A DNA stretch of 64,000 nt from Halomonas getboli (GCF_023094245.1 NZ_JALMEW010000002.1:186001-250000), one strand, 5' to 3'; shown: positions 15,037-26,797, numbered from the stretch's first letter. Numbers and translations: made by a program. The notes: generated by a model not told the origin, from the sequence alone.

Positions 15037-15068
15037 GCACCGCCCCCGGCAAATGCCGGGGGCGGTGC
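15037..15068. terminator. Bidirectional terminator hairpin between convergent genes
   Basis: Perfect 15-bp arms GCACCGCCCCCGGCA and TGCCGGGGGCGGTGC with a two-base centre (15037-15068) lie between the SDR gene (+) and the 3-hydroxyacyl-CoA dehydrogenase gene (-). There is no long T tract on either side, but the stem is very stable and the position fits. Confidence 0.75.
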
Positions 15069-15096
15069 TGTCTTCACGCGCCAGCGCCAGGCCGCG

Positions 15097-15870
<774 letters not shown>

Positions 15871-15880
15871 GTCTCCACGG

Positions 15881-17560
<1,680 letters not shown>

Positions 17561-17666
17561 GAAAGGCCTCCGTGGCGGGCACCCGGCGTCGAGGCCGGAA
17601 CGCCCGCGGATTGTTGTTATGCGTCTGCGGGTCGCGGCGACACGGCCGGAAAGTTATTTTTATTCC

Positions 17667-17684
17667 GTTGACGTAAACGTCAAC
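17667..17684. promoter_or_regulatory. Perfect palindromic operator upstream of the acyl-CoA operon
   Basis: GTTGACGT-AA-ACGTCAAC is an 8+2+8 perfect palindrome, 107 bases upstream of the acyl-CoA synthetase start, in an AT-rich patch (TTATTTTTATTCC). It resembles the operator class reported for acyl-CoA and branched-chain catabolism regulators such as LiuR. The gene for its regulator could be the adjacent TetR gene or lie elsewhere. The rest of the 17561-17799 gap holds no ORF that I would support. Confidence 0.6.
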
Positions 17685-17799
17685 ATGAACCGTGCTCGAC
17701 TCAAGCTAGAGGTTTCGCCATGGCGGAGCAAGGCATATGAACGTTCGAGCGGCTAGACCATGGTCGAGCCCACCGTGCGACGGGCTCGACGTTGGTGGG

Positions 17800-18384
17800 T
17801 CAGACGCGCGGCACCATCAGCATGGCCACCAGCTCGCGGCCCAGCTCCTCGGGGGAGCGCTCGCCCTCGGGGTCGTACCAGCGCACCGTCCAGTTCAGCG
17901 CGCCCATCACGAAGCGCGAGACCAGGAAACGGTCGCCTTGAATCAGCCCGGCGGCCAGGGCCTCGTCGATGACCGTCTCCCACAGCGCCTCGTAGGCGTC
18001 GCGCAGATGGCCGAGGTGGGCACGGGCGTCGTCGTCCAGGCGGCGCCATTCGTAGAGCGCGACGACGTGGGCGTTGCGATCGGTGAGCAGGGTCTCCAGG
18101 TGGGCACGGGCCATGGCCTGCAACCTTGCCTCCGGGTCGCGGTCACACGCCTCGAGGGCCGCATGGGCGATCGCCAGGGCGTTGCGGGTGCCCTCCTCGA
18201 TCACCGCGGCCAGGATCTCCTGCTTGTCGCGGAAGTGATGGAACAGGCTCCCCGACTTGATGCCCATCTCCTCGGCCAGCATGCGCACCGTGGTCCGGTC
18301 GAAGCCCTCCTGCACGAACAGCTGGGCGGCCTGGCGGGTGAGCTCCTTGCGACGCGGGGAGTCATTCATTACATTCATCGACAT
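17800..18384 (-). CDS. TetR/AcrR-family repressor
   Basis: The gene encodes 194 residues. The N-terminal TetR HTH (residues 12-60) has AAQLFVQEGFDRTTVRMLAE and GIKSGSLFHHFRDKQEILAA. The C-terminal all-helical ligand domain is similar to regulators of acyl-CoA metabolism. Its weak ribosome site leaves the start open between 18384 and the ATG six codons later. It diverges from the thiolase gene across a 104-base promoter region, so auto- and thiolase control is likely, with an acyl-CoA as plausible ligand. Confidence 0.85.
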   Translation of the reverse strand: MSMNVMNDSPRRKELTRQAAQLFVQEGFDRTTVRMLAEEMGIKSGSLFHHFRDKQEILAAVIEEGTRNALAIAHAALEACDRDPEARLQAMARAHLETLLTDRNAHVVALYEWRRLDDDARAHLGHLRDAYEALWETVIDEALAAGLIQGDRFLVSRFVMGALNWTVRWYDPEGERSPEELGRELVAMLMVPRV

Positions 18385-18488
18385 TCACACTAGCGCTTGC
18401 TTGGTTAGCCTGAGAGAACCATAGCCCCTTCGGCGGGTCAACGCGCCCGCCGCCCTCCCTCATAACAATCCGTATCGGGAGCCACGCC
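18385..18488. promoter_or_regulatory. Divergent TetR/thiolase promoter with probable operator
   Basis: CTAGCGCTTGCTTGGTTAG (18390-18408) contains the AGCGCT palindrome and two tandem CTTG units, a composition common in operators of TetR-type acyl-CoA regulators. It is centred close to the TetR start codon. Promoter hexamers are not clear. Confidence 0.4.
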
Positions 18489-19676
18489 ATGAGTGATTCA
18501 CGGGAGATCGTCTTCCTTTCCGCCGCCCGCACGCCGATGGGCGGCCTGCTGGGCAGCCTCGCCCGCCTGAGCGCGCCGGAGCTCGCCGCCACCGCGATCA
18601 GGGCCGTCATCGAGCGCGCCGGCATCGACGCCGCGGCCATCGACGAGGGCTTCATGGGCTGCGTGCTGCCGGCCGGCGTCAAGCAGGGCCCGGCCCGCCA
18701 GGCCATGCGCCAGGCCGGCATTCCGGACGCGGTCGGCGCCACCACCGTCAACAAGCTGTGCGGCTCCGGCATGAAGGCCACCATGCTGGCCCACGACCTG
18801 ATCCGCGCCGGCTCCGGCGAGGTGATGCTGGCCGGCGGCATGGAGTCGATGTCCAACGCGCCCCACGTGCTGCCCAAGGCGCGCTCGGGCTATCGCCTGG
18901 GCCACGGCGAGCTCAAGGATCACATGTTCCTCGACGGCCTGGAGGACGCCGAGACCGGCCAGCTGATGGGCGGCTTCGCCCAGCAGATCGCCGACGCCCG
19001 GGGCTATTCCCGCGAGCGCCTGGACGACTTCGCCATCGCCTCGCTGGAGCGCGCCATGGAGGCCACCAACGCCGGCCACCTCGACGCGGAAATGGCGCCG
19101 GTCACCGTCACCAGCCGCCACGGCGAGAGCGTGGTCGAGCACGACGAGCAGCCCTTTCAGGCCAAGCTCGACAGGATCCGCGCGCTGCGCCCGGCCTTCG
19201 CCCAGGACGGCACCATCACCGCGGCCAACTCGAGCTCGATCTCCGACGGCGCCTCGGCGCTGCTGCTGGCCAGCGGCGACGCGGCCAGCCGCCTGGGCGC
19301 GCGGCCGATCGCCCGCATGATCGGCCACAGCACCCACTCGCGCCACCCCAGCGAATTCACCATCGCCCCGGTGGGCGCCATCGAGACGCTGATGAAGCGG
19401 CTCGGCTGGGACGTGGACGACGTCGACCTGTTCGAGATCAACGAGGCCTTCGCCGTGGTCACCCTGATCGCCATGGACGATCTCGGCCTGCCCCACGACA
19501 AGGTCAACGTCTTCGGCGGCGCCTGCGCCCAGGGCCACCCCATCGGCTCCACCGGCTCACGCATCCTCGCCACCCTGATTCACGCCCTGCGCACCACCGG
19601 CGGCCGGCGCGGCATCGCCAGCCTGTGCATCGGCGGCGGGGAGGCCACCGCAGTGGCCGTGGAACTGATCGACTGA
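18489..19676 (+). CDS. Acetyl-CoA acetyltransferase (thiolase)
   Basis: The gene encodes 395 residues, the usual length. It catalyses condensation of two acetyl-CoA or thiolysis of 3-ketoacyl-CoA. The acyl-accepting Cys91 lies in VNKLCGSGMKA. The other active-site elements are NEAFAV, GGACAQGHPIGSTGSR (His) and CIGGGEA (second Cys). It is divergent from the TetR gene and followed by a strong terminator, so it is monocistronic. Biosynthetic (polyhydroxybutyrate, ketone) versus degradative use cannot be told from sequence, but the acyl-CoA genes next door favour degradation. Confidence 0.92.
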   Translation: MSDSREIVFLSAARTPMGGLLGSLARLSAPELAATAIRAVIERAGIDAAAIDEGFMGCVLPAGVKQGPARQAMRQAGIPDAVGATTVNKLCGSGMKATMLAHDLIRAGSGEVMLAGGMESMSNAPHVLPKARSGYRLGHGELKDHMFLDGLEDAETGQLMGGFAQQIADARGYSRERLDDFAIASLERAMEATNAGHLDAEMAPVTVTSRHGESVVEHDEQPFQAKLDRIRALRPAFAQDGTITAANSSSISDGASALLLASGDAASRLGARPIARMIGHSTHSRHPSEFTIAPVGAIETLMKRLGWDVDDVDLFEINEAFAVVTLIAMDDLGLPHDKVNVFGGACAQGHPIGSTGSRILATLIHALRTTGGRRGIASLCIGGGEATAVAVELID

Positions 19677-19699
19677 CGATCTCCGTCGCCCGCCATATG

Positions 19700-19724
19700 C
19701 GCCCGCCTCCATGGCGGGCGTTTT
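19700..19724 (+). terminator. Rho-independent terminator after the thiolase gene
   Basis: CGCCCGCC-tccat-GGCGGGCG (19700-19720) is followed directly by TTTT. An extra copy of CGCCCGCC lies 14 bases upstream and could pair alternatively. It lies against the 3' end of the convergent fetB-like gene. Confidence 0.85.
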
Positions 19725-20527
19725 CATTGGCTCGAGGAGGAAAGCCGCTCCAGCCGCAGCCGCTCGCGGGCGTCGAACAGCCGCCGGCTGGCGAGTGACA
19801 CGGCCACCAGGGTACCGAAGCCGGTACCGAGGGTGATGGCAAACATGATCAGGATCTGATACTTGACCGCCAGGGCCGGCGCGGTGCCGGCCAGGATCTG
19901 GCCGGTCATCATGCCCGGCAGGCTGACCACCCCGGCGGCGGCCATGGCGTTGATCGTCGGCATCAGGCCGCTGCGCATGGCCTCGCGACGCAGATCGCCG
20001 ATCGCCTCCTGCCAGGGCTGGCCGAGCATCAGCCGGTTCTCGATCACCGCGCGCTGCCGCCAGGCGCCGTCGGTCAGCCGGTCCAGCGCCAGGGCCACGC
20101 CGGTCATGGTGTTGCCGAGCATCATGCCCAGCAGCGGGATGGCGTACTGGGGGCGATACCAGGGCTCGGGGCCGATGATCACCGTCAGGCTGAGCACTGC
20201 GACGCTGAATGACGACAGAAACATCGCCAGGGTGCCGATGCCGAAGCCCCAGCCGCCGGTCAGCCGGCGCGTCTGGCGTGCCACCACCTCGCGCCCGGCG
20301 ATCAGCAGCATGCCGGTCGCCATCAGCGCCACCCAGTGAAAGCGCGCCGAGGCGAACAGCGCCTCCAGCACCAATCCGACCAGCGTCAGCTGGATGGCGG
20401 TGCGGGCCGCGGCGATCAGCAGGCTGCGCCCCACCCCCAGGCGGGCGGCCATGGTGCAGCCGGCCAGCGCCACCACCAACAGCGCCGCCAGCGCCAGCTG
20501 CCACCAGGCCAGTTCGATTACGCCCAT
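19724..20527 (-). CDS. fetB: FetB/YbbM-type ABC permease
   Basis: The gene encodes 267 residues with about seven membrane segments. RSLLIAAARTAIQLTLVGLV near the N-terminus and IGPEPWYRPQYAIPLLGMML followed by GNTMTGVALALDRL are characteristic of the UPF0014/FetB family, the membrane part of an iron exporter that protects E. coli from oxidative stress. It overlaps the ATPase gene by 10 bases, so the two are coupled. Confidence 0.9.
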   Translation of the reverse strand: MGVIELAWWQLALAALLVVALAGCTMAARLGVGRSLLIAAARTAIQLTLVGLVLEALFASARFHWVALMATGMLLIAGREVVARQTRRLTGGWGFGIGTLAMFLSSFSVAVLSLTVIIGPEPWYRPQYAIPLLGMMLGNTMTGVALALDRLTDGAWRQRAVIENRLMLGQPWQEAIGDLRREAMRSGLMPTINAMAAAGVVSLPGMMTGQILAGTAPALAVKYQILIMFAITLGTGFGTLVAVSLASRRLFDARERLRLERLSSSSQ

Positions 20528-21183
20528 GCCGGATCTCCCGCCTCGGTCAGCCGCCCCGCCTCGAGCCTGAGATGCCGATCGGCGACCCGGGCGATCTGGG
20601 CGATGTCATGGGCCACCCAGATCGTCGGCCAGCCGGCCTCGCGGATACGCGCACACAGCCAGTCCTCGACCCGACGCGCGGTCTCGGCGTCGAGGTTGGC
20701 GGTGGGCTCGTCCAGCAGCAGCGCCGCGGGCGCGGGCGTCACCGCCCGCAGCAGCGCCAGCCGCTGCCGCTCGCCCGAGGACAGCCGCTCCACCGGCCAA
20801 TCGAGGGTGGCGGACTCGAAGCCCAGCGCCGCGAGCCCCGCGACCTCCGCGGAGGGGAAGTGGTCGCCGACGCGCTCGGCCCACCAGCGGCTCTCGGCCG
20901 GCACCAGCCGCACCCGGCGACGCCACTCGTGGCCGGCGAGCGACGCGCGTGCGGTCGCGCCCAGCCAGGCCTCGCCTTCGTGCGGGTCGAGGTCTGCCAC
21001 CGCGCGCAGCAGCCGGCTCTTGCCGCTACCGCTGACCCCGGAGAGGCACAGCACCTCTCCGGCGGCGACTGTCAGCGCAACGTCCTGAAGCTCGCCGACG
21101 GCGAGACCTTCGAGACGCAGCGCTCCGGACGCGCATCCGCCGCCTCGACCCATGGCGCATTGCCGGGGTGCTTCTTCTTCCAT
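20518..21183 (-). CDS. fetA: FetA/YbbL-type ABC ATPase
   Basis: The gene encodes 221 residues from the ATG at 21183, which fits the short FetA family. A long frame upstream is a shadow of the divergent MFS gene. Walker A is GVSGSGKSRLLRAV, the signature is LSSGERQRLALLRAV, Walker B is LLLDEPTANLD, and the switch histidine is in WVAHD. It pairs with the FetB-like permease. It diverges from the MFS gene with only 37 bases between starts. Confidence 0.88.
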   Translation of the reverse strand: MEEEAPRQCAMGRGGGCASGALRLEGLAVGELQDVALTVAAGEVLCLSGVSGSGKSRLLRAVADLDPHEGEAWLGATARASLAGHEWRRRVRLVPAESRWWAERVGDHFPSAEVAGLAALGFESATLDWPVERLSSGERQRLALLRAVTPAPAALLLDEPTANLDAETARRVEDWLCARIREAGWPTIWVAHDIAQIARVADRHLRLEAGRLTEAGDPAWA

Positions 21184-21220
21184 AGCCTGATCTCTCCCGT
21201 TCTCGACACCGGCGACTGCC

Positions 21221-22429
21221 ATGCGTCCATCCTCGCTCTCCCGCCATCCGCTGGCTACCATCGTCATCGCCCAGCTGTTCGGCACCTCGCTGTGGTTCAG
21301 CGTCAACGGCGTGGGGCTGTCGCTGACCGCCGAGCTCGGCCTCACCGATACCGACCTCGGCCGGCTGACGCTGGCGGTGCAGGCCGGCTTCATCCTCGGC
21401 GCTCTGGGGCTCGCCGTCAGCGGGCTCACCGACCGCTTCCGCGCCAGCCATGTGTTCGCCGCGGCGAGCCTGGCCGGCGCGCTGGTCAACGCCGGCTTCG
21501 TGCTGGCCGCGCCGTCTCCCGTCCCGGCGCTCGCGCTGCGTTTTCTCACCGGCGTCTGCCTGGCCGGCATCTACCCGCTGGGCATGAAGCTGGTGATCGG
21601 CTGGACGCCGAGGCACACCGGGGCGGCGCTGGCCTGGCTGGTGGGCATGCTGACGCTGGGCACCGCCCTGCCCCATCTGCTGCGCGGCGCTACCCTCGGG
21701 CTGCCCTGGCAGTGGCCGCTGCTCGGCGCCTCGGGGCTCGCGCTGCTCGGAGGCGCCCTGGTGCTTCTGCTGGGCGACGGCCCGCACCTGCCGCCGCCGG
21801 GGGGCCGGGCGCGGCTGCGAGAGGGGCTCGCCGCGCTGCGCGACGCCCGCTTCCGCGCCGTGGCCGGCGGCTACTTCGGCCACTGCTGGGAGCTCTACGC
21901 GATGTGGACGCTGACGCCCTTCCTGGTCGGCCGCGAGCTGGCACGGCTCTCGGCGTCACCGGCGCTGGTGCCGTGGCTGGCCTTCGGCGTGATCGCACTG
22001 GGCGCGGCCGGCTGCGTGCTGGGCGGCCGGCTGAGCCGGCGCCACGGCAGCCTGCCGGTGGCCCGCGGGGCGCTGGCCGCCTCGGGACTGATCTGCCTCG
22101 GCTATCCCGTGCTCGCCGAGGCCACGCCCTGGCTGCCGCTCGCGCTGCTGGCCGTCTGGGGGCTGACGGTGATCGCCGACTCGCCGCAGTTCTCGGCCCT
22201 GGCCGCCGCCAACGCCCCGCAAGACCACGTCGGCTCGACGCTGGCGGTGATGAACGCCATCGGCTTCGGCCTGACGCTGCCCGGCATCTGGCTGACCACC
22301 ACGCTGTGGGCCTCGCTGGGGCCCTGGGCGGTGTGGTGGCTGCTGCCGGGGCCCGCGCTGGGGCTGTGGGTGCTGCGTGGCGCGAGCGTCGTCTTGCCCG
22401 TCGACCCCGAGGACGACGGGCGGAATTGA
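21221..22429 (+). CDS. MFS transporter
   Basis: The gene encodes 402 residues with about 12 membrane helices. The N-terminus (TIVIAQLFGTSLWFSVNGVG) and SGLTDRFRASHVFAAASLAG between helices 2 and 3 fit the major facilitator fold. The middle loop is short and arginine-rich (PPPGGRARLREGLAALRDAR). The substrate cannot be predicted. A promoter must lie in the 37-base gap with fetA or overlap the fetA start. Confidence 0.85.
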   Translation: MRPSSLSRHPLATIVIAQLFGTSLWFSVNGVGLSLTAELGLTDTDLGRLTLAVQAGFILGALGLAVSGLTDRFRASHVFAAASLAGALVNAGFVLAAPSPVPALALRFLTGVCLAGIYPLGMKLVIGWTPRHTGAALAWLVGMLTLGTALPHLLRGATLGLPWQWPLLGASGLALLGGALVLLLGDGPHLPPPGGRARLREGLAALRDARFRAVAGGYFGHCWELYAMWTLTPFLVGRELARLSASPALVPWLAFGVIALGAAGCVLGGRLSRRHGSLPVARGALAASGLICLGYPVLAEATPWLPLALLAVWGLTVIADSPQFSALAAANAPQDHVGSTLAVMNAIGFGLTLPGIWLTTTLWASLGPWAVWWLLPGPALGLWVLRGASVVLPVDPEDDGRN

Positions 22430-22521
22430 CGTCGATCAAGGCCACGCCGGAAAGCCGCCCGCGTGCGACATGCCCCCCGATATAGTGACGTAATTCTCGG
22501 TCGTCGCGAGGCCTCGCTCGC

Positions 22522-23874
22522 ATGTCGGACTCCCGCCCCGTCGCTCTCCCCTTCATGGCCCGCCTGCTGACGCTGGCGCGGCAGAATCCCGACCAGCTGC
22601 GCTGGATCGCCGCGGTGGTCGGGGTCTTCCTGCTGATCTATTTCCTGCCCGCCGGGGCCGAGCGCTTCGACAACGCCGTGCTGGAGGGCGTCCGGCTGAC
22701 GCACTGGTACGCCCAGGAGCACGTCATCCTGTGCCTGCTGCCGGCGTTCCTGATCGCCGGCGCCATGGCCGCCTACCTGAGCCAGGGCGCGGTGATGCGC
22801 TACCTGGGGCCCTCGGCGCCCAAGCCAGTGGCCTTCGGCATGGCCTCGGTGTCGGGCATGCTGCTGGCCGTCTGCTCCTGCACGGTGCTGCCGCTGTTCG
22901 GCGGCATCTACCGGCGCGGCGCGGGCCTGGGGCCGGCCGTGGCCTTCCTCTACTCGGGGCCGGCGATCAACGTGATGGCGGTAGTGGTCACCGCCAAGGT
23001 GCTGGGGCCGGAGCTGGGGCTGGCGCGGGCCGTCGGCGCGATCCTGTTCGCCGTGGTGATCGGCCTGATCATGCACCTGATCTATCGCCGCGAGGAGCGG
23101 GAACGCCGGCCGAGCGGAGCCCGAGGCTTCGGCGGCGACGACGACGGCCGCCCGCTGGGCCAGGTGACGGCCTTCTTCGGCCTGATGGTGGGCATCCTGG
23201 TGTTCGCCAACTGGGCCGCCGCCGACAGCGCGACCTGGATGGCCGTGTACGCCTGGAAGTGGCCGATCACCGCGGCGCTCGGCGGGCTGTTCGCCCTGCT
23301 GCTGATCCGCCGCTGGGGCTGGCCACCGCGCCAGGTCGCCGGGCTGGCCGGCGCCGTGACGCTGGCCTCGCTGCTGGCGCCCGGGGTGCCGGAGCTGGCC
23401 TTCGCCGTGGGCATCGTCGGGCTGATGCTGGTCGCCACGCTGCGCGACGACGACCGCGAATGGGCCCGGCAGAGCTGGGACTTCACCCGGCAGATCGTGC
23501 CGCTGCTGCTGGCCGGGGTGTTCATCGCCGGGCTGCTGCTGGGGCGCCCGGGCGAGGAAGGGCTGATTCCCTCCGACTGGGTGGCGCTGGCGGTGGGCGA
23601 CAACGGCTTCCGCTCGACCTTCCTGGCCTCACTGCTGGGCGGATTCATGTACTTCTCCACCCTCACCGAGGTGCCCATCGTCCAGGGCCTGATCGGCAAC
23701 GGCATGGGCAAGGGGCCGGCGCTGGCGCTGCTGCTGGCGGGGCCGGCGCTGTCGCTGCCGAACATGCTGGTCATCCGCACCATCCTCGGCACCGGCAAGA
23801 CCCTCGTCTACTGCGCGCTGGTGGTGGTCATGGCGACCCTGTCCGGCTACCTCTACGGCCAGCTATGGCCGTGA
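22522..23874 (+). CDS. ArsP/DUF318-type permease
   Basis: The gene encodes 450 residues with two permease repeats. SVSGMLLAVCSCTVLPLFGG carries the SCT/VLPLF signature of the PF03773 family. FLYSGPAINVMAVVVTAK and LTEVPIVQGLIGNGMGKGPA are the other conserved blocks. Known members export organoarsenicals (ArsP) or act with thioredoxin-like partners. The next gene encodes exactly such a partner and the arsR-arsJ-gapdh operon follows, so an arsenic role is plausible. Confidence 0.82.
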   Translation: MSDSRPVALPFMARLLTLARQNPDQLRWIAAVVGVFLLIYFLPAGAERFDNAVLEGVRLTHWYAQEHVILCLLPAFLIAGAMAAYLSQGAVMRYLGPSAPKPVAFGMASVSGMLLAVCSCTVLPLFGGIYRRGAGLGPAVAFLYSGPAINVMAVVVTAKVLGPELGLARAVGAILFAVVIGLIMHLIYRREERERRPSGARGFGGDDDGRPLGQVTAFFGLMVGILVFANWAAADSATWMAVYAWKWPITAALGGLFALLLIRRWGWPPRQVAGLAGAVTLASLLAPGVPELAFAVGIVGLMLVATLRDDDREWARQSWDFTRQIVPLLLAGVFIAGLLLGRPGEEGLIPSDWVALAVGDNGFRSTFLASLLGGFMYFSTLTEVPIVQGLIGNGMGKGPALALLLAGPALSLPNMLVIRTILGTGKTLVYCALVVVMATLSGYLYGQLWP

Positions 23875-23896
23875 TACTCGCCCGAAGGAGGGCTGC

Positions 23897-24127
23897 ATGA
23901 AACTGAGCATCTACGGCAGCGGCTGTCGCAAGTGTCAGCAGCTGGAAGCCAACGCCCGCGAGGCCGCCGAGGCCAAGGGCCTGACGGTAGAGATCGAGAA
24001 GGTCACCGACATGAATGCCATCATCGATCAGGGGGTGATGCGCACCCCGGCGCTGGGCATCGACGGCGAGATCGCGCTCGAGGGCAAGGTGGCCAGCCGC
24101 GAGGAGATCGAGGCGCTGCTGGGCTGA
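23897..24127 (+). CDS. Small redox-active disulfide (thioredoxin-like) protein
   Basis: The gene encodes 76 residues. The sequence MKLSIYGSGCRKCQQLE has a CxxC active site at residues 10-13, and MRTPALGIDGEIALEGKV has the cis-proline loop of thioredoxin folds. Members of this family (often called small redox-active disulfide protein 2) are found next to DUF318 permeases. AAGGAGG precedes the ATG, 22 bases after the permease. It ends 4 bases from the convergent ArsR gene. Confidence 0.85.
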   Translation: MKLSIYGSGCRKCQQLEANAREAAEAKGLTVEIEKVTDMNAIIDQGVMRTPALGIDGEIALEGKVASREEIEALLG

Positions 24128-24131
24128 GCCC

Positions 24132-24503
24132 TCAGCACAGCGCCCGGCGCCGCTCGGGCCCCTCGCCCAGTCCTTCCAGCCGCGCGGCCAGGGCGGCGAG
24201 CCGGTCGGCCTCACCCTCGGCGGCGGCCTCGAGCGTCGCGCCGACCCAGCCGGGCAGCCCGGGGGCGATGGCGTAGTGGACCCACTGCCCCTCGCGGCGG
24301 CCGACCAGCAGGCCGGCGCGGCGCAGCTGCGCCAGGTGCCGCGAGATCTTGGGCTGGGAGAGCTCGAGCACGCCGCTCAGCTCGCACACGCAGAGCTCGC
24401 CCTGGCGGCGGATCAGCAGCGTCAGCCTCAGCCGGGTTTCGTCGGCCAGGCACTTGAAGAACATCACCGGCGCCAGCAATGCGCCGTCGTGCGCCTCGCT
24501 CAT
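24132..24503 (-). CDS. arsR: ArsR-family arsenic-responsive repressor
   Basis: The gene encodes 123 residues. The metalloid site of classical ArsR is present: GELCVCELSGVLELSQPKIS, with Cys38 and Cys40 at the start of the recognition region, followed by RHLAQLRRAGLLVGRREGQW. It releases DNA when it binds As(III). It is the last gene of the gapdh-arsJ-arsR operon and overlaps arsJ by ATGA. The palindrome at 26853-26874 upstream of the operon is its likely operator. Confidence 0.9.
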   Translation of the reverse strand: MSEAHDGALLAPVMFFKCLADETRLRLTLLIRRQGELCVCELSGVLELSQPKISRHLAQLRRAGLLVGRREGQWVHYAIAPGLPGWVGATLEAAAEGEADRLAALAARLEGLGEGPERRRALC

Positions 24504-25747
24504 GGCGTCGCTCCCCGTTCGCTCGACCGGGATTCGCCGGGCAGCGCCAGGGCCATCAGCGCGCTGGCGGCCACCAGCGCCGCCGAGACCCACAGGCAGG
24601 CGGCCAGCCCCTGGACCTGGTAGAGCCAGCCCGAGAGCAGCGTGCCGGCCAGCCGGCCCATGGCATTGGCCATGTAGTAGAAACCCACGTCCATGGACAC
24701 GCCGTCGGCCCGGGCGAAGCGCACGATCAAATAGCTGTGCCAGCTGGAGTTGACCGCGAACAGCACGCCGAAGGCCAGCAGCCCCGCCACCAGCCAGCCC
24801 ACCTGGGCCAGCGGCAGCAGCGCCAGCAGCGCCGGCAGCCCGGCCAGCAGCAGCGCCAGCGTCACGGTGACGGCCCGCGGGCTCGCGCCGAGGCGCGCGG
24901 TCAGCCGCGGCGCCTGGGTCTGCACCCCGCCGTAGCCGATCACCCACACGGCCAGCAGGCCGCCCACCGTCCAGTGGCTCCAGCCGTGCTGGTCATAGAG
25001 GAACACCGGCAGTGCCACCACGAACCACACGTCCCGGGCGGCGAACAGGCACAGTCGGGCCGCCGACAGCACGTTGACCGCCCTGGAGGACGAGAACACC
25101 TCGGTGAACGTCGGCTTGCGCTTGCCGCGCCCCAGGTCGGCCCTGAGCCGCCACAGCGAGAGCGCCAGCACGGCGGCGAGCAGAACCGCCATGACGCTCA
25201 CCGCACCACGGAAGCCGATCAGCGTCAGCAGCGCCCCGCCGAGGAAGAAGCCCGCGCCCTTGAGTGCGTTCTTCGAGCCGGTAAGGATCGCCACCCAGCG
25301 ATAGAGCGCGCCCTGGGCGTTGGCGCCGTCCTTCGGCACCAGCACCTTGACCGCGCTCTTGGCGCTCATCTTGTTGAGGTCCTTGGCGATGCCGGAGAGC
25401 GCCTGGGCGGCCATCACCCAGGGCACGCTCAGCGCTGCGGCGGGCACCATCAGCATGGCCAGCGCCACGATCTGCAGGCCGAGCCCGACGTTCATGGTGC
25501 GATTGAGCCCCAGGCGCGCCCCCAGCCAGCCGCCCACCAGATTGGTGACCACGCCGAAGGCCTCGTAGAACAGGAACAGCAGCGCCACCTCCAGCGGCGA
25601 GTAGCCCAGCCGGTGGAAGTGCAGCACCACCAGCATGCGCAGCGCGCCGTCGGTCAGCGTGAAGGCCCAGTAGTTGCCGGTGATCAGCAGATACTGGCGG
25701 ATCTCGAAGGGCAGGCCCCGCAGGCGCGCGACAAGCGATTCAGCCAC
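24500..25747 (-). CDS. arsJ: ArsJ, 1-arseno-3-phosphoglycerate exporter
   Basis: The gene encodes 415 residues, an MFS protein with about 11-12 helices. The N-terminus (QYLLITGNYWAFTLTDGALR MLVV) and LNKMSAKSAVKVLVPKDG are characteristic of ArsJ. In the known pathway an ArsJ-associated GAPDH makes 1-arseno-3-phosphoglycerate from arsenate and ArsJ exports it, giving arsenate resistance. The GAPDH gene is 3 bases upstream. It overlaps arsR by 4 bases. Confidence 0.9.
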   Translation of the reverse strand: MAESLVARLRGLPFEIRQYLLITGNYWAFTLTDGALRMLVVLHFHRLGYSPLEVALLFLFYEAFGVVTNLVGGWLGARLGLNRTMNVGLGLQIVALAMLMVPAAALSVPWVMAAQALSGIAKDLNKMSAKSAVKVLVPKDGANAQGALYRWVAILTGSKNALKGAGFFLGGALLTLIGFRGAVSVMAVLLAAVLALSLWRLRADLGRGKRKPTFTEVFSSSRAVNVLSAARLCLFAARDVWFVVALPVFLYDQHGWSHWTVGGLLAVWVIGYGGVQTQAPRLTARLGASPRAVTVTLALLLAGLPALLALLPLAQVGWLVAGLLAFGVLFAVNSSWHSYLIVRFARADGVSMDVGFYYMANAMGRLAGTLLSGWLYQVQGLAACLWVSAALVAASALMALALPGESRSSERGATP

Positions 25748-25750
25748 GAC

Positions 25751-26797
25751 TCACCCCGCGCTGCCCGCCGATGCGCGCCCCACCTTGAGCGCCAGCTCGG
25801 CGGTGCGGTTGGCGTAGCCCCACTCGTTGTCGTACCAGGCGTAGAGCTTCAGCTGGGTGCCGTTGACCACCATGGTGGACGGCGCGTCGACGATGGCGCT
25901 GCGCGGGTCGGTGCGATAGTCGATGGAGACCAGCGGGCGCTCCTCGTAGCCGAGGATGCCGGCCAGTTCGCCCTCTGCCGCCGCCTTCAGCGCCGCGTTG
26001 ACCGCCTCCACCGTGGTCTCACGTTCGAGCTCGAAGACCATGTCGGTCAGCGAGGCGTTGGCCAGCGGCACGCGCACGGCGTGGCCGTTCAGCCTGCCCT
26101 CGAGCTCGGGGAAGATGGCGGTGATCGCCCTGGCCGAGCCGGTGGTGGTGGGGATCAGGCTCATGCCGCAGGCCCGCGAGCGGCGCAGGTCCGGCTTCTG
26201 TGGCGAGCTAGGGGCATCGAGGATCACCTGGGTGTTGGTGATGTCATGCACCGTGGTCATCGAGCCGTGGCGGATGCCGAAGGTCTCGAGGATCACCTTG
26301 ACCACCGGGGCCAGGCAGTTGGTGGTGCAGCTCGCGGCGGTGACGATGCGATGCCGGGCGGGGTCGAAGGCGTCGTCGTTGACGCCCATCACCACGTTGA
26401 GCACGCCCTCCTCCTTGACCGGCGCGCTGACCACCACCCGGCCCACGCCCTGGTCCAGATAGGCCTGAAGCCTGTCGGTGGACGTCATGTGGCCGGAGCA
26501 TTCGAGGGCCACGTCACAGCCGGACCAGTCGGCGGCGGCGATGGTGTCGTGGCCGCTGAAGGCAATCCGCCGACCGTCGATGATCAGGGCGCCGTCATCC
26601 GCCTGGATGCCCTGCCCCGGCGACCAGTGCCCGTGCACCGAGTCGAACTCCAGCAGGTGGGCGAAGGTGGCGGCATCGCCGCCGGGGTCGTTGATACGCG
26701 CGATGGCGACCTCGCCGGCCTCGACGCGCGGCCACAGACTACGCAGCGCGAGGCGTCCGATGCGGCCGAAGCCGTTGATGCCGAGGGTCAGGGTCAT
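25751..26797 (-). CDS. ArsJ-associated glyceraldehyde-3-phosphate dehydrogenase
   Basis: The gene encodes 348 residues from the ATG at 26797 (CGGGAG upstream). Longer in-frame starts lie in the operator region and are unlikely. The NAD site is [13 protein letters not shown], and the catalytic Cys157 is in [26 protein letters not shown] and [10 protein letters not shown] are the usual GAPDH blocks. In this operon it probably uses arsenate in place of phosphate to form 1-arseno-3-phosphoglycerate for ArsJ, and it is not the main glycolytic enzyme. Confidence 0.9.
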   Translation of the reverse strand: MTLTLGINGFGRIGRLALRSLWPRVEAGEVAIARINDPGGDAATFAHLLEFDSVHGHWSPGQGIQADDGALIIDGRRIAFSGHDTIAAADWSGCDVALECSGHMTSTDRLQAYLDQGVGRVVVSAPVKEEGVLNVVMGVNDDAFDPARHRIVTAASCTTNCLAPVVKVILETFGIRHGSMTTVHDITNTQVILDAPSSPQKPDLRRSRACGMSLIPTTTGSARAITAIFPELEGRLNGHAVRVPLANASLTDMVFELERETTVEAVNAALKAAAEGELAGILGYEERPLVSIDYRTDPRSAIVDAPSTMVVNGTQLKLYAWYDNEWGYANRTAELALKVGRASAGSAG

